Part shown: piece after piece, positions 43,013 through 51,563 of the stretch
How positions within the stretch are numbered: position 1 is the stretch's first letter
Layout of the letters: each line of letters opens with the position of its first letter
NCBI GenBank assembly: GCA_048267165.1
Contig: JBLWYD010000002.1
Span: 62,001-126,000 of the forward strand
From: PGYR01 sp048267165
Lineage (GTDB): Bacteria; Bacteroidota; Ignavibacteria; Kapaibacteriales; UBA2268
DNA length: 64,000 nt
Reading direction: 5' to 3'
Translations under genes and position numbers: made by a program
The notes under the pieces: model-generated
Databases searched by the model: none
The model's input: only the letters and a program-made list of their open reading frames with translations
What the model was told of the DNA's origin: nothing

Positions 43013-44675
43013 AATAGTAATTGTATTAATATTCATTTCGTTTTCTATAAGTAAATCTGAATCCGTTTTAGATATTGCAAGAACAGAATTAACACGAAAT
43101 TTTAATGAACTCCAGAAAGAGAGCACGCCTCCCTATTATATATCATATAATATTACAGATATTGAAAGAATCTCGATAAATGCTTCTTTTGGGAATCTAA
43201 TAAGTAATGATAGTGTTAACCAAAGAATATTAGATATAGATTTAAGAGTTGGCGACTATAACTTTGATAATACTCATATAATTAGAGGAAGTTCATTCAA
43301 TTTTGGTGGGGGTTCGGGCTTTGAGTTTCTTCCACTTGATAACAATGCATTGGCTATTAAGAGAAAGATATGGTACTCAACTGATAAAGTCTATAAAGAA
43401 GCAATTGAAACTTTTGAAAAAGCAAAATCAAATGCTGCTGTAAAAGTAGAGCAAGAAGATAAATCAGCTGATTTTTCTAAAGAAAATCCTGTTAGATTTA
43501 GTGAATCCGTAGAAAAGTTAAAGATTGATAGAAATAAATGGGTTGGCTATGCAAAGCAACTATCAAATCTATTCAATTCAGATCCTTTAATATATGATGG
43601 CTCTGTCTCTTTTCAGTTAGAAAATAAAACTAAGTATTTCTTAAATACTGAAGGAAGCCAACTTAAATTTGATGAATCATCAATCAGAGTTTTCGTTTAT
43701 GCAAAAACGAAAGCAACTGATGGTATGAGTCTACCACTGTATGAATCATATTTTGCATTTACTCCTGAAACACTTCCGCCTTTAGGGAAAATTGAAGCAG
43801 ACATTTTGAAAATCATCACTTCTCTTAAAGAACTAAGAGATGCTCCATTAATGGATACTTACTCTGGTCCTGCTATACTATCGGGTGAAGCATCTGGTGT
43901 ATTTTTCCATGAGATTTTTGGTCATAGAGTAGAAGGACATAGAGAGAAAGATCCATCTTCAAGTCAGACATTTAAGAAATCTGTAGGTGAATCAATTCTC
44001 CCTGATTTTATAGATGTTATTTTTGACCCTACAATCAAAGAAAGAAACGGGACTGAACTATCTGGTTATTTCAAGTTTGATGATCAAGGTGTAAAAGCTG
44101 AGAAAGTTGTATCTGTAGATGATGGGATATTTAGAAGCTTCCTGATGGCTCGGTCACCAATTGAGGGCTTTGAACATTCCAATGGTCACGGTCGTAAACA
44201 AGCTGGTTATAATGCTGTGTCAAGGCAGTCAAATCTGATAGTAGAAAGTACTAATAAGGTTGATGACGAAGAACTAGTAAAACAACTCAGAGAAGAGTGT
44301 AAGAAGCAAGAAAAAGAATTTGGATTATTCTTTAAAACGGTTCAAGGTGGATTTACTTTTACAGGTAGAACAGTACCAAATGCGTTCAACGTTTTACCAT
44401 TAGAGGTTTATAAGATTTACGCAGATGGTAGAGCAAACGAATTAGTAAGAGGTGTTGATTTAATTGGTACTCCCCTATCTACTTTCAGTAATATACTTTC
44501 AACTTCTGAAAGAGTAGGAGTATTTAACGGAGTTTGTGGAGCAGAATCAGGCGGTGTACCTGTATCGGCTTCTTCACCAGATATACTAGTTTCTAAAATA
44601 GAAGTTCAGAAAAAGAAAAAGTCTCAAGCTAAACCACCTATTTTGGAAGCTCCAATAAAAGTAACAACAGATTAA
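43005..44675 (+). CDS. Exported TldD-like metallopeptidase (HExxxH intact)
   Basis: The 556-residue TldD/PmbA family protein starts at ATG 43005 (MYKIVIVLIFISFSISKS), a signal peptide, and overlaps gpmA by 8 bases. The zinc motif H302-E303-x3-H307 lies in HEIFGHRVEGHREK. Family landmarks are SAASPDI-like VSASSPDILVSKIEV at the end and GRTVPNAFNVLPLEVYKIYADG. TldD in E. coli is a cytoplasmic protease that works with TldE/PmbA on modified peptides and antitoxins. Here both partners are exported, which points to a periplasmic or surface peptide substrate. A second family member without the zinc motif lies two genes on. Substrate unknown. Confidence 0.88.
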   Translation: MYKIVIVLIFISFSISKSESVLDIARTELTRNFNELQKESTPPYYISYNITDIERISINASFGNLISNDSVNQRILDIDLRVGDYNFDNTHIIRGSSFNFGGGSGFEFLPLDNNALAIKRKIWYSTDKVYKEAIETFEKAKSNAAVKVEQEDKSADFSKENPVRFSESVEKLKIDRNKWVGYAKQLSNLFNSDPLIYDGSVSFQLENKTKYFLNTEGSQLKFDESSIRVFVYAKTKATDGMSLPLYESYFAFTPETLPPLGKIEADILKIITSLKELRDAPLMDTYSGPAILSGEASGVFFHEIFGHRVEGHREKDPSSSQTFKKSVGESILPDFIDVIFDPTIKERNGTELSGYFKFDDQGVKAEKVVSVDDGIFRSFLMARSPIEGFEHSNGHGRKQAGYNAVSRQSNLIVESTNKVDDEELVKQLREECKKQEKEFGLFFKTVQGGFTFTGRTVPNAFNVLPLEVYKIYADGRANELVRGVDLIGTPLSTFSNILSTSERVGVFNGVCGAESGGVPVSASSPDILVSKIEVQKKKKSQAKPPILEAPIKVTTD

Positions 44676-44679
44676 TATT

Positions 44680-45213
44680 ATGTCAAAACTATTATTTGAA
44701 GAATCGCAGGTATTTAGACAAAAAGCACTTTGGATACTCTTAACAGTAATAACTGGTGGGTCTATTGTGTTATTTGGCATTGCAATATTCAATCAGGTAA
44801 TATCGAATGAACAATTTGGTGAAAAACCAATGAGTGATGGAGCTTTATTTATTGGGTTTATCCTTGTTATCGGTTTCGCGGTTTTTCTTTCATGGTTTTT
44901 CTATTCTATTAGATTAGAAACAAAAATAGATGATTCTAATATCAGGTATAAATTTTGGCCATTTATCCGAGATTATAAGGTTATACCAATACAATCAATT
45001 CATAGTATTGAAGTCGAAAGGTATAGACCAATAATGGAATATGGTGGTTGGGGTTATAGATTTTCTATGAAAGGTCGTGGGTTGTGCCTCAATGTTAGTA
45101 AGAACATGGGACTTAGAATTAAGATGAAAGACGGATTTGAACTATTATTAGGTACACAGAAAGCCGAAGAATTAGTCCCTATTGTAGATAGAATAAAAAA
45201 GAATATGATTTAA
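44680..45213 (+). CDS. Membrane protein with PH-like C-terminal domain
   Basis: The 177-residue protein has two hydrophobic helices (~17-40 and ~57-80) followed by a beta-rich domain at ~85-177: KIDDSNIRYKFWPFIRDYKVIPIQSIHSIEVERY, then MEYGGWGYRFSMKGRGLCLNV and LLLGTQKAEELV. It resembles the bacterial PH/DUF6141-type membrane proteins with a GGWGxR turn. It sits between the two TldD-like genes with gaps of 4 and 34 bases, so it is probably part of that unit. Function is unknown. Confidence 0.75.
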   Translation: MSKLLFEESQVFRQKALWILLTVITGGSIVLFGIAIFNQVISNEQFGEKPMSDGALFIGFILVIGFAVFLSWFFYSIRLETKIDDSNIRYKFWPFIRDYKVIPIQSIHSIEVERYRPIMEYGGWGYRFSMKGRGLCLNVSKNMGLRIKMKDGFELLLGTQKAEELVPIVDRIKKNMI

Positions 45214-45247
45214 GTAGTATTAACGAAAATTAAAAAACAGAATATAA

Positions 45248-47005
45248 ATGAAATTTATCATCACCTTATTTTTAGTAATTTTAATTAACTCTAATGGTTA
45301 TTCGTTTGATAAGCCAAATGAGGATATAATATTTGCTATGAAAAATGAACTACAACGTTCAATGAATGAACTAAAGATAAATGACTTAGAAAGTCCTTAC
45401 TTCATAGAGTATAAATTTGTTGAATATAATGCTTCTAGTATTAGGGGTTCAATGGGAAGCATAGAAGCTTCAAATAATTCTAAATCCGCCTACATAAGTG
45501 TTGGAGTTAGAGTAGGTGATTATAGCTTTGATAACACTAACTTTTTCGATGTAGGATTAGGATTTTTTGGTAGTAGTGATGACGAAGAAGGATTTAAAAA
45601 ACGCTCTGTAAGCTTTGAACCAAGTATTAATTACTTAAGAAAAGAATTCTGGTTAGCTACAGACGCTGCATATAAACAAACGGCAGAATTGTATTCTAAG
45701 AAACTAGCTATATTGAAGAATAGAATGCGAAAAGATACAATTCCTGATTTCAATAAATTGGAATCAATAAAACAGCTTCGTGATATAAAAACTATTCCTG
45801 AATTTAGTTTAGCCAAGTATAAAGAAACTATTGAAGCAGTTTCTGCAGTTTTCAATTCTTATCCAGCTATTTACACTTCAGGTGTCAGTATAGAATTCAT
45901 CCCCCAAAGAATTTACTATATTAATTCTGAAGGTGTAGAATATGTAAAAGACACATATTACACTGGTTTTGAAGTTGTAGCTGCTAGTCAAAATAAAGAA
46001 GGAATGCCTGTATTCGATCATTATACGGCATATTCAATCAATCCAAATGATTTGCCATCTAAAGATTCTCTTGTAAGAGCAGCAAAATTAGTTGCTGATA
46101 ACCTTTCAGACAGACTGAATATTACTCAGCTAGAAGACTTTTATGTTGGTCCAATGATTTTTTCTGGGCAAGCCGCTGGGCAGATATTTGCTCAATCCTT
46201 CTTACCAAAATTAATTTCTCAAAGAGAGCCGTTAACAGACGGTGGGTTCTCTTCTGAAAACGAAGATGCTGTATTCCAAAGAAAGGTTGGAGGTAGAGTC
46301 CTACCTGAATTTCTCAGTATAACTGATAAGCCATCAGAAAATAAATGGAATGGAGTTGATTTAATTGGAGCGTACAAAATTGATGATGATGGTTTAGAAT
46401 CTCAAGATGTAGAATTAGTAAAAAAAGGATACTTGGAGACTTTACTATCGGATAGGGTTCCTACTAAAAGAATCAAAGAATCGAATGCTCATAAAAGAGG
46501 AGGTTCTGTTATTTTCAGTAATGTAATTGTTGAAAATAGTGCCCCAGATAAAAAGATAAGTAATAAAGAATTAGAATCTAAGATGTTAGAATTAGTGAAG
46601 AAAAGAGAACTGGAATTTGGTATAGTTGTTACAAAGATTCTAGATGCTAATATCAGATATACTTCACTTTACAGAATTACAAATGGTAATATTGAAATCC
46701 CATTTGGCAAAAAGAATTATGTTATGGATGGGTATAAAGTATTTGCCGATGGTAATAAAGAGAAATTTAGTGGAATGGTCGTTCCGACTATGAATGTATT
46801 ACTATTTAAGGATATAATTAGTACTAGTGATAAATCATATACGATGAATTATCTAGCGCCTGCAGTAATATCTCCATATTTATCAGGAGGTGATAGTTAT
46901 CTACCAGCAAGTATTACCTTACCAGATTTATTATTCGAAGATGCAGAATTACATTTGATTGAAGAAGATTTCAAACGACCACCGTACGTCAACAATAGCA
47001 AATAA
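45248..47005 (+). CDS. Exported TldE/PmbA-like protein lacking HExxxH
   Basis: The 585-residue protein has signal peptide MKFIITLFLVILINSNGYS and aligns with the TldD-like neighbour throughout (RVGDYSFDNTNFF, LEDFYVGPMIFSGQAAGQIFAQSFLP, GAYKIDDDGLES, SYLPASITLPDLL). In place of HEIFGHRVEGH it has FAQSFLPKLIS, so the metal residues are lost. This mirrors E. coli TldE, the non-metal partner of TldD. The pair probably forms a complex outside the cytoplasm. In the same run downstream are polysaccharide genes. Confidence 0.82.
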   Translation: MKFIITLFLVILINSNGYSFDKPNEDIIFAMKNELQRSMNELKINDLESPYFIEYKFVEYNASSIRGSMGSIEASNNSKSAYISVGVRVGDYSFDNTNFFDVGLGFFGSSDDEEGFKKRSVSFEPSINYLRKEFWLATDAAYKQTAELYSKKLAILKNRMRKDTIPDFNKLESIKQLRDIKTIPEFSLAKYKETIEAVSAVFNSYPAIYTSGVSIEFIPQRIYYINSEGVEYVKDTYYTGFEVVAASQNKEGMPVFDHYTAYSINPNDLPSKDSLVRAAKLVADNLSDRLNITQLEDFYVGPMIFSGQAAGQIFAQSFLPKLISQREPLTDGGFSSENEDAVFQRKVGGRVLPEFLSITDKPSENKWNGVDLIGAYKIDDDGLESQDVELVKKGYLETLLSDRVPTKRIKESNAHKRGGSVIFSNVIVENSAPDKKISNKELESKMLELVKKRELEFGIVVTKILDANIRYTSLYRITNGNIEIPFGKKNYVMDGYKVFADGNKEKFSGMVVPTMNVLLFKDIISTSDKSYTMNYLAPAVISPYLSGGDSYLPASITLPDLLFEDAELHLIEEDFKRPPYVNNSK

Positions 47006-47039
47006 TTTTTACAAATTTATATTTAACAACTTTACAATT

Positions 47040-48194
47040 ATGATAATAAGAGAAAATGAGAGTATAGAAGTTTTAGCAACATTGCTTCGACATAAGTGGA
47101 TAATTATAATATTTACATTAGTCCTAACAATTGGTTCTGTCTTCTACGCATTAAATATAGATGTACAATATAAATCAACTGTAAATGTAGTGCCTCCCAG
47201 TAGTTCAGCCGATGGACTTTTAGGTGGGGCTCTTAGTGGTATTTCTTCCAAACTTAAAGATTTTGGTATAACTAAAGTTGCTGGTGGTGGTAGTGGTGGT
47301 CAAAGTTATGATTTATCAGTTCTAATGGAAAGTAGAACAGTTTTAGACTCAATGGTAAATCAATTTGATCTAATTAAGGCATACAAAGTTGAAAAACAGA
47401 GCAAAGAACTTGCACGAAAAGTATTTAGGAGTAATGTAGAAATTGTAAATTATAAAGAAGGTAATATTGAATTCTCTGTTTGGGATGCAGATCCTGATAA
47501 AGCGGCAGAAATGGCTAATGAGTATGTCCGAATTGTGAATTCTAAAGCTATTGCAATGTATAAAAAAGAAGCAGCTGCTAATATTACATACTTAGAACAA
47601 AGATTAGCCCACACAGATAAAATCATTGCTACTTTAGGTGATTCACTTTCAATTTATTCTAAAAAATATCAGATTTACTCACCTGAAGATCAGGCTTCAG
47701 TTTACAGTGAAGCACTTTCTGATCTAACAGCTACGGTTATGAAAGCTGAAACCGAGTACGAAATCACTAAGAATAAACTTGGTGAAAATGACCCCTATAC
47801 TAAGATGCTAAAGGATTATGTTGGCGAAGCAAGAAAAAAGCTTCAAGAGTCAAAGAATCAACCTGGTTTAATTGGAAACTTTTCTCTGAACGATGTAAGT
47901 AGTGTTGGTATGGAATATATGAGACTTTATACAGAATATGAAGCCCATTCTAAAATGAAAATATATCTAATGCCAACATTGGAAAAGACTAAACTTGATT
48001 TAGTAACTAATAATAACTACCTTTATGTAGTTGATGAAGCTATTCCTGCAGAGAATAAAGATAGACCAAAAAGATCATTTATTGTTCTGGGTACTTTTGC
48101 AGGTGCCTTCATCTTATCGATAGTCCTAGTACTTTTCTTGAATATGTATAATAATGTAAAACTTAGATTAAGAAATTTCAAAGAAAATCAATAG
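47040..48194 (+). CDS. Wzz-type polysaccharide chain-length / co-polymerase protein
   Basis: The 384-residue inner-membrane protein has TM helices at ~20-42 (WIIIIFTLVLTIGSVFYAL) and ~350-372 (LGTFAGAFILSIVLVLFL) around a periplasmic coiled-coil domain (~60-335). The Wzz signature near the second TM (NNYLYVVDEAIPAENKDRPKRS) is present. It governs chain length or export of O-antigen or exopolysaccharide. ATG 47040 is chosen because it gives MIIRENESIEVLATLLRHK, the usual cytoplasmic start; an upstream ATG at 46959 lies inside the TldE-like gene. A Gly-rich loop (AGGGSGGQSYD) is at ~85. Co-transcribed with the next gene. Confidence 0.85.
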   Translation: MIIRENESIEVLATLLRHKWIIIIFTLVLTIGSVFYALNIDVQYKSTVNVVPPSSSADGLLGGALSGISSKLKDFGITKVAGGGSGGQSYDLSVLMESRTVLDSMVNQFDLIKAYKVEKQSKELARKVFRSNVEIVNYKEGNIEFSVWDADPDKAAEMANEYVRIVNSKAIAMYKKEAAANITYLEQRLAHTDKIIATLGDSLSIYSKKYQIYSPEDQASVYSEALSDLTATVMKAETEYEITKNKLGENDPYTKMLKDYVGEARKKLQESKNQPGLIGNFSLNDVSSVGMEYMRLYTEYEAHSKMKIYLMPTLEKTKLDLVTNNNYLYVVDEAIPAENKDRPKRSFIVLGTFAGAFILSIVLVLFLNMYNNVKLRLRNFKENQ

Positions 48195-48202
48195 AAACCG
48201 CA

Positions 48203-49627
48203 ATGTCAAAAATTGATAGTCTTGATTTGAATAAATACAACCCAACTAAGTATTCTATACCTCAGGTTCTGCTAATCTTATTTGCTGGATTAGTCTCTAT
48301 ATTTATTCTTTATATTTCTATAGGTCAAACTGGAACGCCTATCATTTATTTAGTATTAGGGGTAACTTTCTTATTTTTATATCTTCTAATTAATAAACCC
48401 AAACTGTGGATTTACTCGGTTGTATTAGTGTCTGGTGTATTTGCTTCCTCAACAGGCGGTGGAGTCAGTGCAGATGATATTGTATTTTCAATTTATCTTA
48501 ATATATTCTTATACTTATGGATTATATGGCAAGTAATGATAATGAAAGAGAAACTAATCCAATCAAAAACAGAATGGTTTTTCTTAGCTTTTTTCATACT
48601 TACACCTCTAACACTTATCAATGTATATCATGAGAATACAGTTTTTTTCGAATGGATAAGAGAGTTTTCCTTACTTTCATTAATGCTCCTTTATTTTCCT
48701 ATGAAGAAGTATTTTACAACTCATAAAGATGTATTAATACTACTCATTGTATTTACTATTACTTTGCTTTTTTCTGATTTACTTCAATTTTATACATACA
48801 AACAAATACTTTCAAATATTACATATGCTTATGAGGCAGGCTCAACGATAAGAAATAATACTTATATGTTTGTAATTGGTAGCACATTCAGTTGTATTTT
48901 TATATTTTATCAAAAAGAGACAAAGTATCGGATATTGTATACAATTATTATGATTCTAACTCTTGGTGCACTTACTTCTACTTTTGCTAGAATTTTTTGG
49001 GCAGCAGCATTTGTTAATATAATAACTATATTTCTTTTACTCAATACAAAAGAAAAAGTTAGATTTATTTCTTATTTATTAATATCTGTTACAGTTGCTT
49101 ATTTGATAGCTTCAATATTCTTTGGAGATATATTTAAGTTTGTTATTTTTGCTTTGGAAACAAAATTTGAATCTACTTCAGAAGGAACAGAAGATATTTC
49201 TGCAATTTCCAGGTTTGAGGAATGGAAAATGGTAATAGAACGAATCAAAGAATCCCCTTTTATAGGTAATGGGTTCGGAGCCGAATTTACTTTCCGAAAT
49301 CCAATAACGGGTAAAATGGAGTATTCTTCCGTAATTCATAATAGCTTTTTGTATTTCATTTTTAGAGTTGGTATTCCTCTTTCACTTATGTTTTTTGGAT
49401 TATTTGTTGTAGTTTTTATTAAGTCAATTTATTATAGTATAAAATTGAGAATTGATTTATTCTATAAAGCTATAATGATAGCTGTTTTTTTATCAGTTGT
49501 TACTCTATTTATTACAGGTATGTTTACAATGACTTTTATATTCAGAGATACTCTTATTATCAATGCAATTCTATTCTTTTTAGTAAATTATGTTGAAGTA
49601 AATTACAAAAACAAAGTTTTAAACTAG
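48203..49627 (+). CDS. O-antigen ligase / Wzy-like polymerase
   Basis: The 474-residue polytopic protein has about 11-12 membrane segments, with a long periplasmic loop near the C-terminal third containing AISRFEEWKMVIERIKESP then GNGFGAEF and SSVIHNSFLYFIFRVG. That loop (conserved Arg and His in a Wzy_C pattern) marks the O-antigen ligase/polymerase superfamily. It acts in the periplasm on lipid-linked glycans. Whether it polymerises or ligates cannot be told. It lies 8 bases after the Wzz-like gene and 9 before mrdA. Confidence 0.82.
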   Translation: MSKIDSLDLNKYNPTKYSIPQVLLILFAGLVSIFILYISIGQTGTPIIYLVLGVTFLFLYLLINKPKLWIYSVVLVSGVFASSTGGGVSADDIVFSIYLNIFLYLWIIWQVMIMKEKLIQSKTEWFFLAFFILTPLTLINVYHENTVFFEWIREFSLLSLMLLYFPMKKYFTTHKDVLILLIVFTITLLFSDLLQFYTYKQILSNITYAYEAGSTIRNNTYMFVIGSTFSCIFIFYQKETKYRILYTIIMILTLGALTSTFARIFWAAAFVNIITIFLLLNTKEKVRFISYLLISVTVAYLIASIFFGDIFKFVIFALETKFESTSEGTEDISAISRFEEWKMVIERIKESPFIGNGFGAEFTFRNPITGKMEYSSVIHNSFLYFIFRVGIPLSLMFFGLFVVVFIKSIYYSIKLRIDLFYKAIMIAVFLSVVTLFITGMFTMTFIFRDTLIINAILFFLVNYVEVNYKNKVLN

Positions 49628-49636
49628 AATCGTATA

Positions 49637-51484
49637 ATGGATAACAATTATTCAGAAAAGTTCATATCAACTCCTAGGGTCAGAGTATTCAAAGTCATTG
49701 TTATATTGGTATGTACTTTATATACTTTAAAATTAGCTCATCTACAGTTAGTAAAAGGACTTCTTTATAAGGAAGCTAGTGAAGCCCAAGCAATAAAACA
49801 GATTATTCAAGAGCCATTTAGGGGTAATATATTTGATGCTGATGGCAATCTTATAGTTCACAATAAATCCTCATTCGCTCTTAGCTTCACTCCTAATTTA
49901 TGGCGTGAAGAAGCTTTTCCATTATTAGTTTCTCTAATAGATATTGATAGCACTGAATTAAGTAAATCATTCAAAAAATATAATGACTTCTCCCCTTTTC
50001 TACCTATCAAATTTCAGAGAGACGTTGATTTGGAAACAATCTCTGGTATAGAAGAATACTCAGAATACCTTAGAGGTATAGATGTAATTATAGAATCGAA
50101 AAGATTATACCAATCTGAAGCATATATGGCTCATCTATTAGGATACACCAAGGAAATTTCTCCTAAGGAGTTAGAGGTTTTTCAATATTATAGACCTGGT
50201 GATGCTATAGGTAAACAAGGTATTGAAAGAGAATATGAGAGCTTGCTAAAAGGAAATGAAGGTGTAAAATTTGTTGCTGTTAACAAATTTGGCCAACAAG
50301 TTTTTCAATATGAAAATGGAAGAAAAGATAAGGTATCAAAGAATGGATTTGATTTATACTTGGGTATAAAATCTGGTTTACAAGCTAAAGCTGAGAAACT
50401 ATTAGAAGGTAAACGAGGTGCAATAGTAGCTATAGACCCTTCTACCGGTGAAATACTTGCGATGGCAAGTTCACCAACATTTGATTTAACTGAATTCAGT
50501 GGTAAGATTTCATCTAGTTATTATTCCTCTTTAATGAATGACCCTGATAAACCATTTCTAGATAGAACTGTAAATAGTGAATATCCGCCCGGTTCATCTT
50601 GGAAAATGCTGATTGCACTAGCTGGATTAGAAGAGGGAATAATAACTGAAACATCTCACCTTTCATGTAATGGTGGCTATCAATATGGAAATCGATTTTT
50701 CAAATGTTTAGGGCATCATGGAAGTATAGATGTGAAAACGGCTATAAAGAAATCTTGTAATGCATTCTTTTATCAATTATCTTTAAAATTGGGAGCAGAG
50801 AAAGTTGTTAACTACGGTAGATTACTAAATTTCGGTCAACTAACAGGAATTGATTTACCAAGTGAGAAAAGAGGTAATTTTGATGACTTAGCTACGATGA
50901 ACAAGAGATTCAATAATAATGTACCAGGTTGGATGTTAATGAATTTTGGAATTGGGCAAGGTGAAATTTTAGTTACACCTGTTCAAATGGCTTCTTATAT
51001 AGCTGCAATAGCAAATAATGGTACTTGGATTCAACCTCATGCCGTTAAAAAGATATATAATAATGTAACAAGAACATTTCAGAATATACAATACGAAAAA
51101 AGAGATCTTAAACTTTCTCCTGAAACTATCAGAATAGTCAAAGAGGGTATGTGGCAAGTAGTAAATGCCGGAGGTGGGACTGCAGGTAATGCTCGTATAG
51201 AGGGGCTGAACGTATGTGGAAAAACTTCAACCGCTCAAAACCCACATGGTAAAGATCACGGATGGTTCACATGCTTCGCACCTAAAGAAAACCCTAAAAT
51301 TGCTATGGCCGTAATGGTTGAAAATGCAGGTTGGGGTGGTCGTGTATGCGCTCCTATTGCTAAAGAGTTACTTTTAGAATTTTTCTACCCCGAAAGGAAT
51401 ATCATACAAAAACCAAAATTTGATTCACTAGGAATCGAACCAATTATCCCTATACTCGATACAAATATAATTTCTTTTAACTAA
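49637..51484 (+). CDS. mrdA: Penicillin-binding protein 2
   Basis: The 615-residue transpeptidase cross-links peptidoglycan for lateral growth of rods. One N-terminal TM (~18-35) precedes a dimerisation domain (~45-220, with FRGNIFDADGNLI). The transpeptidase domain has S320-S-W-K323 in YPPGSSWKMLIALAGL, S373-C-N in KKSCNAFFYQLSLKLG, and K529-T-S in VCGKTSTAQNPHG. The RGxxxDxxGxxLA-type motif at ~58 supports MrdA (PBP2) over FtsI. Here it is downstream of Wzz/O-antigen genes; rodA was not seen. Class B PBP. Confidence 0.93.
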   Translation: MDNNYSEKFISTPRVRVFKVIVILVCTLYTLKLAHLQLVKGLLYKEASEAQAIKQIIQEPFRGNIFDADGNLIVHNKSSFALSFTPNLWREEAFPLLVSLIDIDSTELSKSFKKYNDFSPFLPIKFQRDVDLETISGIEEYSEYLRGIDVIIESKRLYQSEAYMAHLLGYTKEISPKELEVFQYYRPGDAIGKQGIEREYESLLKGNEGVKFVAVNKFGQQVFQYENGRKDKVSKNGFDLYLGIKSGLQAKAEKLLEGKRGAIVAIDPSTGEILAMASSPTFDLTEFSGKISSSYYSSLMNDPDKPFLDRTVNSEYPPGSSWKMLIALAGLEEGIITETSHLSCNGGYQYGNRFFKCLGHHGSIDVKTAIKKSCNAFFYQLSLKLGAEKVVNYGRLLNFGQLTGIDLPSEKRGNFDDLATMNKRFNNNVPGWMLMNFGIGQGEILVTPVQMASYIAAIANNGTWIQPHAVKKIYNNVTRTFQNIQYEKRDLKLSPETIRIVKEGMWQVVNAGGGTAGNARIEGLNVCGKTSTAQNPHGKDHGWFTCFAPKENPKIAMAVMVENAGWGGRVCAPIAKELLLEFFYPERNIIQKPKFDSLGIEPIIPILDTNIISFN

Positions 51485-51497
51485 AAATGTGACAAAA

Positions 51498-51527
51498 TTT
51501 GATTTGATGTGTTATTTAGTATATTTG
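51498..51527 (+). promoter_or_regulatory. Bacteroidota-type promoter for the Cys-Cys repeat lipoprotein
   Basis: TTTG at 51498-51501, an 18-base spacer and TATATTTG at 51520-51527 fit the Bacteroidota consensus TTTG-N19ish-TAnnTTTG exactly at the specified bases. The gene's ATG is at 51564 with GAGGG-type bases ahead of it. Confidence 0.6.
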
Positions 51528-51563
51528 TAATTCAAATAATTAATAAACTAAATTGAGGGTGTT

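Noticed and set aside
46959..47039. 27-residue N-terminal extension of the Wzz-like protein
   Set aside because: It lies inside the TldE-like gene and ATG 47040 gives the normal Wzz start.
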